In this document: positions 8,333 through 16,966 of the stretch, piece by piece
Layout: every line of letters begins with the position of its first letter
Position numbering within the stretch: the stretch's first letter is position 1
Assembly: GCA_965218765.1 (NCBI GenBank)
Contig: CBDCLU010000002.1
Location: 310,001 to 374,000 of the forward strand
Direction: 5' to 3'
DNA from: JBBPYC01 sp965218765
GTDB taxonomy: Bacteria > Pseudomonadota > Gammaproteobacteria > Burkholderiales > Burkholderiaceae_C
DNA length: 64,000 bases
The notes under the pieces: generated by a model
The model's input: only the letters and a program-made list of their open reading frames with translations
Database searches by the model: none
Told to the model about the DNA's origin: nothing
Made by a program: the position numbers and the translations under genes

Positions 8333-8681
8333 CCTTTATGCCGCAGGTCGGGCCGGGCCGGGCCCGCCGGCCACGGCGAACTGAACGTCCAGACGTGCCG
8401 GCGAGCATAGAAATTTCAAACGCCCTCAGCAAGGCCCAGCAGAGGCCCCAAGCCGGGTCTGATGACGGCTGAAGTACGCGAAGCTCGGCTTCGCGACGGG
8501 CATGGCCGTCGAGTCGGCAGGTCTCCGACCGTTCACCGCTCGCAGCCTTGGCCTGCCTGGATCACAGATCTCAGAGGCGACCCTTATGTGAGCTATGGCG
8601 CACGGACACTGGACGCAGCGCCACCCCGGCTGCGGGGCAGCTCTGCGGCCTATGGCGTGTCGCTTTGATGGCGGACGCGGC
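8333..8681. other. Gene-free stretch with hairpin beside the IS91 element
   Basis: 349 bp with no convincing gene. It contains a strong palindrome at 8477-8495 (CGCGAAGC, TCG, GCTTCGCG) lying 3' of the IS91 transposase, where an IS91-type origin or terminus end would be expected. The exact IS91 boundary cannot be fixed by eye. Confidence 0.4.
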
Positions 8682-10214
8682 TCAGGCGACGACGTCGTGT
8701 CCCGCCTCGCGTGCCCGGCCCCTGGGCGGCGGCTGGGGATTGAGCCCCAGATCGGTGAGGATCTTCTCGATCACCTGGCGCTCCAGGATGGCGGCGATGA
8801 TCTTCAGCTCCCCGGCGCCGCAGTTGGGGCAGTGCTGCATGTCGATGTCGAACACCCGCTTGAGCAGCCGCGCTCAGCTGATGCAGGCGGGTCGCGCCTG
8901 GGCGGTGTCGATCTCGCATTCGGCGGCTGTGGGTTCGGTGCTCTGTTCTGTCTCAGCCGGCTCCTGCGGCACCACCAGCGGCCGCAGCTTGGCGTTCGGG
9001 GCCAGAACGCCGTGAAAGCGTATGAGGTGCAGGCGCGGCCGCGGCACCAGTGCCGCGAGCCGCTGCATGAACTCCAGCGGCGCCATCACCAGGTGCGTGG
9101 TGCCATCACGCCACAACGTCTTGAGCTTCAGCTCCACCTGCCCGGCGGCGTTGACTTGCACACGTTCGTCCGACAGGGCCGGTCGGGTGATGTAGCGGCA
9201 CAGTTGCTCCAGCCGCTTGCGGTCGTGTGCCTCGACCCACACGGCCGCGTGTAGGCTGAACCCGTCGATGTTAGCGCGCAGCGGCTGTCCAGCCGTACCC
9301 TCTCCCGGCATCGCGCCCCTGGGTGTCAGCACCTTCTGCCCGGCACGCGGTCCGAAGGCGATGCGATAGGTGACGGCCGCCGCCTGCAACGGCCGCAACG
9401 TCCGCGCCTCGTCGCCGTAGACGTCGGGCTCGGCCAAGTAGGTCTGCCCCATGTCTTCCACCAGAACGCCCCGGCGCGTGAGCAACTTCATCAGCCGGGT
9501 GATGAGCCTTTGCAGCAGAGCGCGCAACTCGTCGTCGGTGGGCGCGGCCACCTCGACGAAGGCCGGTACGCCGTCGCCACTAACCCGGTACACGCCGTCC
9601 AGCACCAAGCAGTGCATGTGGATGTTGAGGTTGGCGGCGGAGCCAAAGCGCTGGATCAGCGAGACGGCGCCGCCGTGGGCTTCGTCGGCCTTGAGTCCGG
9701 CCTGCCCCAGCAGATGGCGCGTGACTATGCGCTGCACCACTTGCAGCACCGGCGTGACGAGCTTGTGTTGCGCGGCCAGCAGCAAGCGCAGCGGTATCGG
9801 AAGCGACAACACCCACTGCCGCACCGGAACATGTGGGATGACGTGGTCCACCAGGTCCACCGCGGTCTGTGACATGCGTCGCGCGCCACGCGACGGGCAG
9901 AACCCGCAGCGCTTGCAGCTGAAGGCCAGCAGCTTGTTGTGGCCGCACTCGCCGCAGCGCAGCCTCAGGAAGCCGTGGGCCAGGATGCCGCATTCAAGGA
10001 AGGCGTCCAACTCTTCCTTGACGAACCGGGGCAGTTCGGCACCTGTGCTGGCTTCGGTGTGGGCGATGAAGCTGGCCGCGTGCTGCTGCACCAGCCGGTA
10101 CAGCGTGCTCTGCTCCGGTCGGTGGCGCTCATGGTGCAGCGGGGCGCCAACCGGTGCCCGCTGGGGCTGCCGGCGGATGGCTTGCACGATGGGCTCCCGG
10201 TGAGGTGAGCCCAC
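8682..10214 (-). pseudogene. IS91-family (HUH, Y2) transposase with one nonsense codon
   Basis: The minus strand encodes an IS91-type rolling-circle transposase. An N-terminal zinc-binding region is rich in Cys (LRCGECGHNK, CKRCGFCPSR), and the HUH motif appears as NLNIHMHCLVLDG. The frame is interrupted by TGA at 8874-8876 after PACIS, where family members read Trp (CISWARLLKR), so TGG changed to TGA. The frame then continues intact through ARLLKRVFDID, a second Cys pair (HCPNCGAGELK) and the stop at 8682-8684. Only one base separates it from a full-length gene, so the decay is recent. Confidence 0.87.
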
Positions 10215-10363
10215 ACGGTTTCAAGCGGTGCTCCTCGCAACAATCGCCCTGAGGGTCGCCTACCGATGTGTGCGCTCCGCCGCGGGACCACCTTCCGGTG
10301 TGTCGCTTTGCTCTGACCGGCGGCTTCAGGGCGACGAATTCGAGGACGCAGATGTCGGCTCAG
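10215..10363. other. IS91-type 5' flank, no gene
   Basis: 149 bp between the IS91 transposase start and the IS1182 terminal repeat. No gene or clear terminator is visible. It probably holds the other IS91 end; a GTGTGTCGCTTTG string near 10297 resembles CGTGTCGCTTTG near 8656 on the far side of the transposase. Confidence 0.3.
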
Positions 10364-10474
10364 GGCCGATTCTGTTGAAAAACTCTTCTTGAATCCTGCG
10401 CGCGCTGTCGGCCACAGAGAATTTTTCAGCCGCGTTAGCCAAGCAAGAAGGCGCAGAAAGCCTTGCGGCTTAAC

Positions 10475-10937
10475 TCACGCGCTCTTCATTACCTGAACCG
10501 CCCCGGTTGGCATCAACCACTTCGCCATCCGCCTGAGGTTTTGTGCGGTGGCCGCCATTAAGAATTCGTCTCGCGCACCGCTGAGCCCGCGAAGTCGGAG
10601 ACGATCCAGCTTCATGATGCGCTTGAGGTGTGCGAAGAGCATCTCCACCTTCTTTCGATCCCGAAGCGACTGGCTGTACTCCGGTGTCTGCGCAATGGAC
10701 CGTGCCACCTTGCGCGCACATTCATGAATGCTGCGAGCGATCTTGCCGATCGACAGGCTTCCGTCTTTGCGAGCCGTCTTGTCCCACACAGGAACGTGAG
10801 GAGCGATCTGCTTTTCTTCGACCATCCAGCCCGAGCAGCGGTGCGGTGCCGTAGGCGGTGTCACCCACGAGCCGCTGGGGCTTGACGCCAAAGCGCTCCT
10901 CGACCCGGTCGACCATCGTGCGCGTGGAGTTGACCTC
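10475..10937 (-). pseudogene. IS1182-type transposase, C-terminal half, frameshifted
   Basis: Reads EVNSTRTMVDRVEERFGVKP, then GDTAYGTAPLL. A one-base indel near 10835 shifts the frame, after which it continues as WMVEEKQIAPHVPVWDKT and ends with the DDE_Tnp_1 C-terminal region RKKVEMLFAHLKR. It is therefore broken twice, by the nested insertion and by the frameshift, and cannot be functional. Its partner half is at 13391-14176. Confidence 0.85.
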
Positions 10938-10981
10938 CTTGCTTTTACCCACAGGCCTTGCTCCTGAGCATGAAGCCCAGT

Positions 10982-12075
10982 TCAATATCGGTGGAGCCGA
11001 GCCATGCCTCGCCAAACGACCGTGTTGCCCGGCGGTGGGTCCGATCTTCGCGCCAGGTAGCCGCCAAGGCGGGCGAGCTGAATCAGCCGGGACGACAGCG
11101 ATGGGCGGTCTTGATCGGCAGCGTTGTGAGGGATAGGCTGCAGCCGATCGAGCAGCTCGACTTCAGTCTGCGTGAAGGCCAGATTTGCCGGTGCCTCAGG
11201 CGCAGCCCGCTTGATCATCGTGAGCCAGAAGATGCGCCAGCCCAGGATGCACAACGTTGCAATTAGATTGGTCAGGCGCTGCGCGGTGCGCAGCCGCGAG
11301 TCCTCGACTCGGCAGCCGGACTTCAGTATCTTGTGAAATGTCTCGATCTTCCAGCGCTGCGCGTACCAGTCAAGCTTCTCGATAGCCTGGCCGCGCGAGG
11401 TCACCGGCAGATCAGTAATGAGCTTCCAGTCGATCGGCTCGACATCGGCTGGTGGGTTTCGCTCAGTCGCTTGCAGCACCGTGAGTGTCAGGGGTGGATA
11501 GCGGCTTTGTTTGGCTCGCGGCGGCAGCAGCCGCACGCGGCAGTACTTCAGCTCCAGCACGACGTGTCGGCAGTGGCCGTGGCTGTCACGCACTTCCAGC
11601 CGGTGCAGCCCACGGCAGCGAGCCCTTTGCATGTAAGTCGCCACGGTCTGTGTGCCATCGCCGGCGAGCCGGTCGGCGCAAGTGCGAAAGAGGAAATGCG
11701 CGCCGGCGTCATGTGCCTCGCAGAATAGTTCGTAAATGTCGCTGCCGCGATCGCCGATGTGAACGCAATGCTCGGGCTGCTCGAACAACGCGCTGGCCTG
11801 GCGCACGTTCTGGAGCCAGCAGATGCTCTCCTTTTGCTCGATGGGCACGCGCGTCGGGTTGACCGAGCGCTTGAGCGCGCGGGTCCCCTTGAACTGGCCC
11901 GAGTCCAGAACTTGATGACCGCCAGCCCCAGCGGCAGGCCCTCGGTGGTCACGGCCAAGCTCGAATGCATCAGGATGCCGCAAACAGTATGGTGACGCAC
12001 ACGCCCCTCGGCGTCCCGCCCGGAGTTTGTCGAACTCGGTCGTGTCGTGCAGCATCAGCACGGGTGCTGTCCTAG
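10982..12075 (-). pseudogene. IS50-type transposase, C-terminal part, frameshifted
   Basis: A Tn5-like transposase core. It opens RTAPVLMLHDTTEF (first catalytic Asp), then contains HIGDRGSDIYELF (second Asp) and the YREK-type signature YAQRWKIETFHKILKSG (catalytic Glu). Between them the frame is broken. After TTEF the family segment (seen in the other piece as SWQRDSAQAIGVLGT) is deleted. The HTVCGILMHSS stretch lies in another frame, and the original frame returns at QFKGTRALKRSVNPTRVP. Non-functional. Confidence 0.85.
12032..12075. repeat. 44-bp direct repeat, copy 1
   Basis: Identical over 44 bases to 12929-12972. Both copies encode, on the minus strand, the same IS50-transposase stretch (RTAPVLMLHDTTEF) and flank the IS630 fragment. 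This is far longer than the TA duplication IS630 elements make, so it reflects a later rearrangement between IS50-type copies. Confidence 0.95.
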
Positions 12076-12113
12076 TCGGTTGAACCAATGAATTCGCACC
12101 CACTCAGAGACTG

Positions 12114-13058
12114 ATGGGAAAGCTGAATTTGAGCGATACCGAGAGGCAGGAATTGATGACCATGCAGCGTAGCCGCACGATGGCTGTGGGCCAAGTGCGA
12201 CGCGCGCGATTGATTCTTCGACTCGACGAAGGTGCGACGCGAGAGGCGATCATGAGCGAACTGCGCTGTGACTCGCGCTTCATCTCGACGTGGAAGTCGC
12301 GCTTTGGCGCCGATCGCCTGGCGGGCTTGTATGCGCGCCATCCGGGACGTGCGCCGCGCCGTGATCTGGCGCGGCTGGAGGCGCGCGTCTTGAACTACAC
12401 GCTGCAGCGCAAGCCCAAAGACGGCTCGACGCACTGGAGCAGCAGGAAGCTGGCCGCTCAACTCGGCCTGCCCTTCATGACCGTGCAGCGCATCTGGAGG
12501 AAGCACGACGTGCGCCCGCACCTGCTTGAGCAGCACATGGTCTCCAACGATCCCGACTTCGAGGCCAAAGCGGCCGACGTGATCGCGCTGTACCTGAACC
12601 CGCCAACCCATGCTGCCGTGTTCTGCGTGGACGAGAAGACGGCCATTCAAGCGCTCGACAGAAAGGACCGCATGTTGCCGCTGTCGCCAGGGCGCGCCGA
12701 GTCGCACGGCTTCGAATACAAGAGAAACGGCACGCTCAGTCTGTTTGCGGCGCTCAACACCGCCACCGGCGAAGTGCTTGGCAAGACCGCTGCGCGTCAC
12801 ACCAGTGCCCAGTTCGTGGCCTTCCTCGCCGACGTGGTGAGCAGCCAAGCCGAGGGCAAGGAAATCCACGTCATCTGCGACAACGTGCCCAGCACGCCGA
12901 TGGCCTGCGCACTGTCGCGCTGCCAGGAGAACTCGGTCGTGTCGTGCAGCATCAGCACGGGTGCTGTCCTAGCGGCAGCGATGCGCTCGCGTGTGGAAGC
13001 GAAATGCCCGGCCAGGATGTCGGTCTCGCTGACATGCTCGTTGCTCAGGAAGCGATAA
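12114..13058 (+). pseudogene. IS630-family transposase, truncated, with run-on tail
   Basis: Residues 1 to ~260 are a good IS630-type transposase: an N-terminal Homeodomain-like HTH (REAIMSELRCDSRFISTWKSR), then the DDE_3 core with FCVDEKTAIQALDR (first Asp) and EIHVICDN (second Asp). From about 12893 the frame runs into antisense IS50 sequence (VPSTPMACALSRCQENS...), so the NPIE-type catalytic Glu region is absent. It is inserted in the minus-strand IS50 transposase in the opposite orientation. It is not the same subgroup as the fragment at 4967-5260, and it is non-functional. Confidence 0.85.
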
Positions 13059-13261
13059 GCCGCCTTGGTATTAGCCCAGTCTTGGCAGACCAGCGCGAGA
13101 CTCTGGCCGGGAGCTCTGGCCAGTTGACCCAGCAGCGCTTGCAGCCGACGACCCAGGCGTGTGTCCTGGAAAACGTGCTCATCGACCTCTCGGTCAATCC
13201 AAGAATCGTCATCCTCACCTTGGAGGCAAAGACCTCGCCGTACAACGTCCGCAGCAGCCAT
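12893..13261 (-). pseudogene. IS50-type transposase, N-terminal part
   Basis: The minus strand reads IDREVDEHVFQDTRLGRRL and CQDWANTKAAYRFLSNEHV, the N-terminal DNA-binding domain of Tn5-type transposases. It continues through PVLMLHDTTEFSWQRDSA and QAIGVLGT to about 12893, where it meets the IS630 fragment. It supplies the N-terminus of the transposase whose C-terminal part is at 10982-12075; the two parts overlap by the 44-bp repeat. Confidence 0.85.
12929..12972. repeat. 44-bp direct repeat, copy 2
   Basis: Second copy of the repeat at 12032-12075, at the other side of the IS630 fragment and inside the N-terminal part of the IS50-type transposase. Confidence 0.95.
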
Positions 13262-13390
13262 AGCAGCCTCCGCTTGTCTTGTGCTTGCAGCGTAGCTTCA
13301 AACCCCTCGACCCGTACGCGAAGCAGGCAGGCAAACCGCTAAGCCATTGATCTGGCAGCAAACGCTATGGGTAAAAGCAAGGTTGACCTC

Positions 13391-14176
13391 GGGCGTACGG
13401 TGTGCCGGCGTTGCCTCCACGTCCATGATGATTCCCGCCGACAGATCGATCAGGTAGTTGGTCGAGTAGGCGTAGAACGCCGGGCCACCCGGTGCAGCAG
13501 TCCACTGCGCAGCCGAGTCGGTCGGGGAGATGTGCCGGGACGATGTCTCTGTGGCGGGCGCTTGCTCGGGTGCTTCGTCTGCTTCTTCTGCCACCGGGTT
13601 GGTGACGTCGAGTGCGTCGAGGTACTCGCGCACCGCGCGGCTGCACTGGGCGCTTTCACGCCACTGCGCGACTTCAGATACAGACGTGTTGCGCGCACGG
13701 TTGGCGTCGGCCTTGATGATGCTGGCATCGACGGCAAATCCTTCTCCCTGAACCAGTCCTTCGGTCATGCATCGGCGCAACACCGCTTCGAAGACAAAGC
13801 GCAGCGCGTCACTTTGGCGGAAGCGTCCATGACGGTTCTTTGAGAAGGTCGAGTGATCGGGCACTTTGTCCTCGAGCCCAAGGTGACAGAACCAACGATA
13901 GGCCAGGTTGAGATGCACTTCTTCGCAAAGTCGGCGCTCGGATCGGATGCCCAAGCAGTAGCCGATCACGAGCATGCGAATCATGAGTTCGGGATCGATC
14001 GACGGCCGGCCAGTATGGCTATAAAACGGCGCCAGATGTTGGCGCAGTTCTCCGAGATCGAGGAAGCGGTCTACGCCTCGCAGCAGGTGATCGCGCGGGA
14101 CGTGATCTTCGAGATTGAATGCGTAGAACAGCTGATCCTGAACGATGCTCTGGCCCATCATGATGCATACCTCCAT
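13391..14176 (-). pseudogene. IS1182-type transposase, N-terminal half
   Basis: Begins MEVCIMMGQSIVQDQLFYAF (start about 14176 or 14161). It carries the DUF772-type N-terminal domain (RPSIDPELMIRMLVIGYCLG, NLAYRWFCHLGLEDKVPDHS) and the first catalytic Asp region (FAVDASIIKADANR). The frame is good down to PEVN, where the nested IS50-type element begins at 13381; the continuation is at 10475-10937. It is a broken gene. Confidence 0.88.
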
Positions 14177-14246
14177 CGATGACGAGGGACATGCAAACGG
14201 CGCGCCAGTTCCTAAGAGCCTGGCGACTTTTTCAACAGAATCGGCC

Positions 14247-14460
14247 TGCTGCCGACATCGCGTCGCGCTGCTGCAGCACAACGGTTGAAACGTCGCCCCG
14301 GAATGCCGGGAGCCGCCTGCCGGCCACCGGTCCGAAGTGCACAACTGCTCGATCGTCCGCTGCCGGCCCCAGGCCGCGGCTCGCCAGATCGGGCTGCCGA
14401 ACCGACAATGCTTCGCAGACGGTCCGGTGCACCGATTCAACATCTTCTAAAGGACCTCTC
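14247..14460 (+). other. Intergenic region right of the IS block
   Basis: 214 bp between the IS1182 right end and the small membrane protein gene. No gene is seen. GC content is high again, consistent with return to ancestral chromosome. It should hold the promoter for the tadA cluster, but I cannot pick a convincing one. Confidence 0.3.
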
Positions 14461-14691
14461 ATGCGCAGCCTGTTTTCGTTGGTCGGGTTGGTGATCGTGG
14501 TGGCGGTGATCGGACTGATCGCGAGCCGTCAGTTGTCGGGCCGGCGCGCGGCACCGGCCACGCTGGCGGCGCCGCCCGGCGCGACGCTGCCCGTTGCGGA
14601 TGGCCGCGCATCGACGATGCCTGCGCAGTACAAGCAGGCACTCGATGCAGCGATGCAGACGGCCCGGCCGATGGAAGGCGATGCCAAGTGA
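14461..14691 (+). CDS. Small single-span membrane protein
   Basis: A 76-residue product starting MRSLFSLVGLVIVVAVIGLIA. The first ~22 residues form one hydrophobic span, followed by a basic patch (SRQLSGRR) and an Ala/Pro-rich polar tail ending ARPMEGDAK. The ATG at 14461 follows AAAGGA at 14448-14453. It precedes tadA closely on the same strand, so the two may be co-transcribed. No family recognised; function unknown. Confidence 0.65.
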   Translation: MRSLFSLVGLVIVVAVIGLIASRQLSGRRAAPATLAAPPGATLPVADGRASTMPAQYKQALDAAMQTARPMEGDAK

Positions 14692-14746
14692 CCATCGTGC
14701 GGCCGTTAGGCAGGCCGCTGGCTGTTTCGTTGACGCCACGGCAAAG

Positions 14747-15982
14747 GTGACCGACGAACAGGCGATGGAGCTGGCGCTGCGCGAGGCCGGCGCCGCTGCA
14801 GCGGCTGGCGAAGTGCCGGTCGGCGCGGTCGTGCTGCGGCACGGCCGGGTGATCGGCACCGGTCGCAACGCGCCGATCGCGCAGCACGACCCGACCGCGC
14901 ATGCGGAGGTGGCAGCGCTGCGCGCGGCGGCGCGGCACCTGGACAACTACCGGCTCGACGGCTGCGAATTGTTCGTCACGCTGGAGCCGTGTGCGATGTG
15001 CGTCGGCGCAGTGCTGCAGGCGCGGCTCCAGCGGGTTGTGTTCGGCGCATCGGAGCCGAACAGCGGTGCCGCCGGCAGCGTGGTCGACCTGTTCGCCGAA
15101 TCGCGGCTGAACCCGCACACGGCCTGCACGGGCGGCGTGCTCGCCGAGCGATCGCAGGCGCTGCTGCAGGCATTCTTCGCACAGCGGCGCGCGCAGCAGC
15201 AGCAGACCGCAGCCACGCAGCGGCTGCGCGAAGACGCGTTGCGCCCGCCGCCGCAGGCGTTCGCATTGCTGCCCGACTACCCATGGCAGCCACGCTATCT
15301 GAACGATCTGCCCGCGCTGGCTGGCCTGCGGCTGCATTTTCTCGACGAAGGGCCGTCTGAGGCGCCACGGACCTGGCTCTGCCTGCACAGCCCGCTCGGC
15401 TGGAGCTATCAGTGGCGCCGCCAGCTGCCGGTCTGGCTGGCAGCCGGCCATCGGGTGGTGGCAGTCGACCTGATCGGCTTCGGCAAGAGCGACAAGCCGA
15501 AGCGGCTGGCTGTGCATGCGTTCAACTGGCATCAGGACGTTCTGCAACAGCTCATCGAGCGGCTCGACCTGCGCGGCACCGTGCTGGCGCTGCCCGATGC
15601 GCAGGCGTTGCTGGGCTTGAGCCTGCCGATACAGGATCCCGCACGCTTTGCCGGCGTGCTGATCGCTGATGCGCGCCTGCCCAATGCAGATGCTGCAGCC
15701 TGGGCCGCGCCGTTTCCAGACCGCGGCCATCGCGCCGCCCTGCAATCGGATGCTGCTGCCGGTTTCGCCGACTCGGTGGACCGGCAAGCGCTCGCGGCGT
15801 TCTGGCGCCACCATTGGCAGGGGCAGACGATGTTCGTGCAAGGCACGCAGCCGCCCGCGTTGGGGCGGGCGGCTGCCGAGCGCCTTGCCGATGCGATCGC
15901 CACCGCAGCACGCTCGATCACGCCTGCCGCAGCGTCACCGCAGGCGCTGGCACAAGCCGCGGTGGGATACTTCAGCCGGTGA
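14747..15982 (+). CDS. tadA: TadA tRNA adenosine deaminase fused to a decayed alpha/beta-hydrolase domain
   Basis: Deaminates A34 to inosine in tRNA-Arg(ACG). Residues 1-~155 are a full TadA: zinc/catalytic HAE (His52, Glu54) and PCAMC (Cys82, Cys85). Residues ~180-411 resemble haloalkane dehalogenases (LCLHSPLGWSYQW, DLIGFGKSDKP). However, the nucleophile elbow reads LPDAQALLG where the family has VQDWGG, the HG oxyanion motif is LHS, and no catalytic His is visible near the end. The hydrolase part is therefore probably non-catalytic. Start uncertain: GTG 14747 gives the canonical TadA N-terminus (VTDEQAMELAL); ATG 14681 is an alternative. It overlaps the next gene by GTGA. Confidence 0.88.
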   Translation: MTDEQAMELALREAGAAAAAGEVPVGAVVLRHGRVIGTGRNAPIAQHDPTAHAEVAALRAAARHLDNYRLDGCELFVTLEPCAMCVGAVLQARLQRVVFGASEPNSGAAGSVVDLFAESRLNPHTACTGGVLAERSQALLQAFFAQRRAQQQQTAATQRLREDALRPPPQAFALLPDYPWQPRYLNDLPALAGLRLHFLDEGPSEAPRTWLCLHSPLGWSYQWRRQLPVWLAAGHRVVAVDLIGFGKSDKPKRLAVHAFNWHQDVLQQLIERLDLRGTVLALPDAQALLGLSLPIQDPARFAGVLIADARLPNADAAAWAAPFPDRGHRAALQSDAAAGFADSVDRQALAAFWRHHWQGQTMFVQGTQPPALGRAAAERLADAIATAARSITPAAASPQALAQAAVGYFSR

Positions 15983-16953
15983 CGAATCCCAAGCACATTT
16001 ACGTCTATTCCCCGTCCGGCGCAGTGCGCGACCGCGCCGCGTTCCGGCGCGGCGTGAAACGGCTGCAACGCCTTGGCGCCGAGGTCGAAATCGACCCGGC
16101 TGCGCTCACTGGTCACCAGCGATTCGCGGGCGATGACGCGACGCGGCTCGCGGCGATCCAGCGTGCAGCGGCAAGCGGCGCCGACGTGGCGCTGACCACA
16201 CGCGGCGGCTATGGACTCACGCGCATCCTGCCGCAGATCGACTGGCGTGCGATTGCGGATTCGGTCGCACACGGCATGCGTTGGGTGGGCCTGAGCGATT
16301 TCACCGCGCTGCAATGCGGCTTGCTGGCCAAGACCGGTGCCTGCAGCTGGGCCGGGCCGGCGCTGGGCGAGGATTTCGGTGCCGAGGGCGGCGCTGACGA
16401 GATCATGCTGGCCTGCTTCGAGGACCTGCTGCTCGGCCGCGGCGAGGGCGCAGGCTGGCGTTGCGGCAAGGATGATCTGCAGCCGAATGAACATTCAAAA
16501 AAGATAGCAGAAAATGCACACAGTACTAGCGCCACAGGCATATTTTCTTTGGATCACGCTGTGTTATGGGGCGGCAACCTGGCTGTCGTCGCCGCGCTGG
16601 TCGGTACGCCTTGGTTGCCGTCGCCGCGGCGCGGCGTGCTGTTTTTGGAAGACGTCAACGAGCACCCGTACCGGATCGAAAGGATGCTCACGCAACTGCT
16701 GCACGCGGGCGTGTTGGCGCGGCAGCAGGCGGTCGTGCTCGGGCATTTCACCGGCGGTAAAGCGGTGCCGCACGACCGCGGCTTCAGCCTGCGCACGGTC
16801 GTGCAGTGGCTGCGCACCCGAATCGAGGTGCCGGTGCTGACCGGTCTGCCGTTCGGCCACGTGCCGACCAAGGTGCTGCTGCCGGTGGGCGCCACCGTCA
16901 CGCTGGCAGTGGAGGCACGTGACGCGCTGCTCTACTGGGGCCACCCGGATTGA
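15979..16953 (+). CDS. ldcA: LD-carboxypeptidase (S66 family)
   Basis: Removes the terminal D-Ala from murein tetrapeptides during peptidoglycan recycling, in the cytoplasm. 324 residues. The serine triad is visible: Ser106 in GLSDFTAL, Glu224 in FLEDVNEHP and His256 in GHFTGG. The family loop TTRGGYGLTRILP is also present. The GTG start at 15979 overlaps the tadA stop (GTGA), implying translational coupling. Residues ~170-192 (NEHSKKIAENAHSTSATGIF) are encoded by an AT-rich patch at 16488-16552, unlike the rest of the gene. Confidence 0.93.
   Translation: MTNPKHIYVYSPSGAVRDRAAFRRGVKRLQRLGAEVEIDPAALTGHQRFAGDDATRLAAIQRAAASGADVALTTRGGYGLTRILPQIDWRAIADSVAHGMRWVGLSDFTALQCGLLAKTGACSWAGPALGEDFGAEGGADEIMLACFEDLLLGRGEGAGWRCGKDDLQPNEHSKKIAENAHSTSATGIFSLDHAVLWGGNLAVVAALVGTPWLPSPRRGVLFLEDVNEHPYRIERMLTQLLHAGVLARQQAVVLGHFTGGKAVPHDRGFSLRTVVQWLRTRIEVPVLTGLPFGHVPTKVLLPVGATVTLAVEARDALLYWGHPD
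16488..16552 (+). repeat. AT-rich ATAGC-type micro-element inside ldcA
   Basis: About 65 bp of strikingly low GC inside a GC-rich gene, inserted in frame. It shares ATAGC, GAAAA, AGCGCC and GGCA.AT.TT in the same order with 34266-34328. It looks like a decayed copy of a short dispersed element. It lies in a surface-loop position between the Ser and Glu catalytic segments. Confidence 0.55.
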
Positions 16954-16966
16954 CCGGGCGCAGGGG

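Larger units (their letters stand above)
10938..13381 (-). mobile_element. IS50-type (IS4 family) element nested in IS1182
   Basis: 2444 bp with near-perfect 17-bp inverted ends: CTTGCTTTTACCCACAG at 10938-10954 and the complement of CTTGCTTTTACCCATAG ending at 13381. It is flanked by the perfect 9-bp duplication GTTGACCTC at 10929-10937 and 13382-13390. Nine bases is the size known for the IS50/Tn5 group. The length exceeds ~1.5 kb because an IS630-type fragment (about 12076-12892) lies inside. Confidence 0.92.
10364..14246 (-). mobile_element. IS1182-type element split by a nested IS50-type element
   Basis: Bounded by inverted terminal repeats: GGCCGATTCTGTTGAAAAA from 10364 and its complement ending at 14246. 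The transposase reads on the minus strand. Its N-terminal half lies at 13391-14176 and its C-terminal half at 10475-10937, separated by an insertion at 10938-13381. Removing the insertion and one copy of its 9-bp duplication rejoins the two halves in frame (...PEVN then STRTMVDR...). No target duplication is seen around the outer IS1182 ends. Confidence 0.88.

Noticed and set aside
8650..8919. Separate 89-codon gene beside the IS91 transposase
   Set aside because: It is in the wrong frame; the true continuation of the transposase is in frame at 8682-8873.
4892..14246. Active composite transposon
   Set aside because: No matching target duplication at the outer ends and the IS1182 genes are broken, so only the structure is reported.
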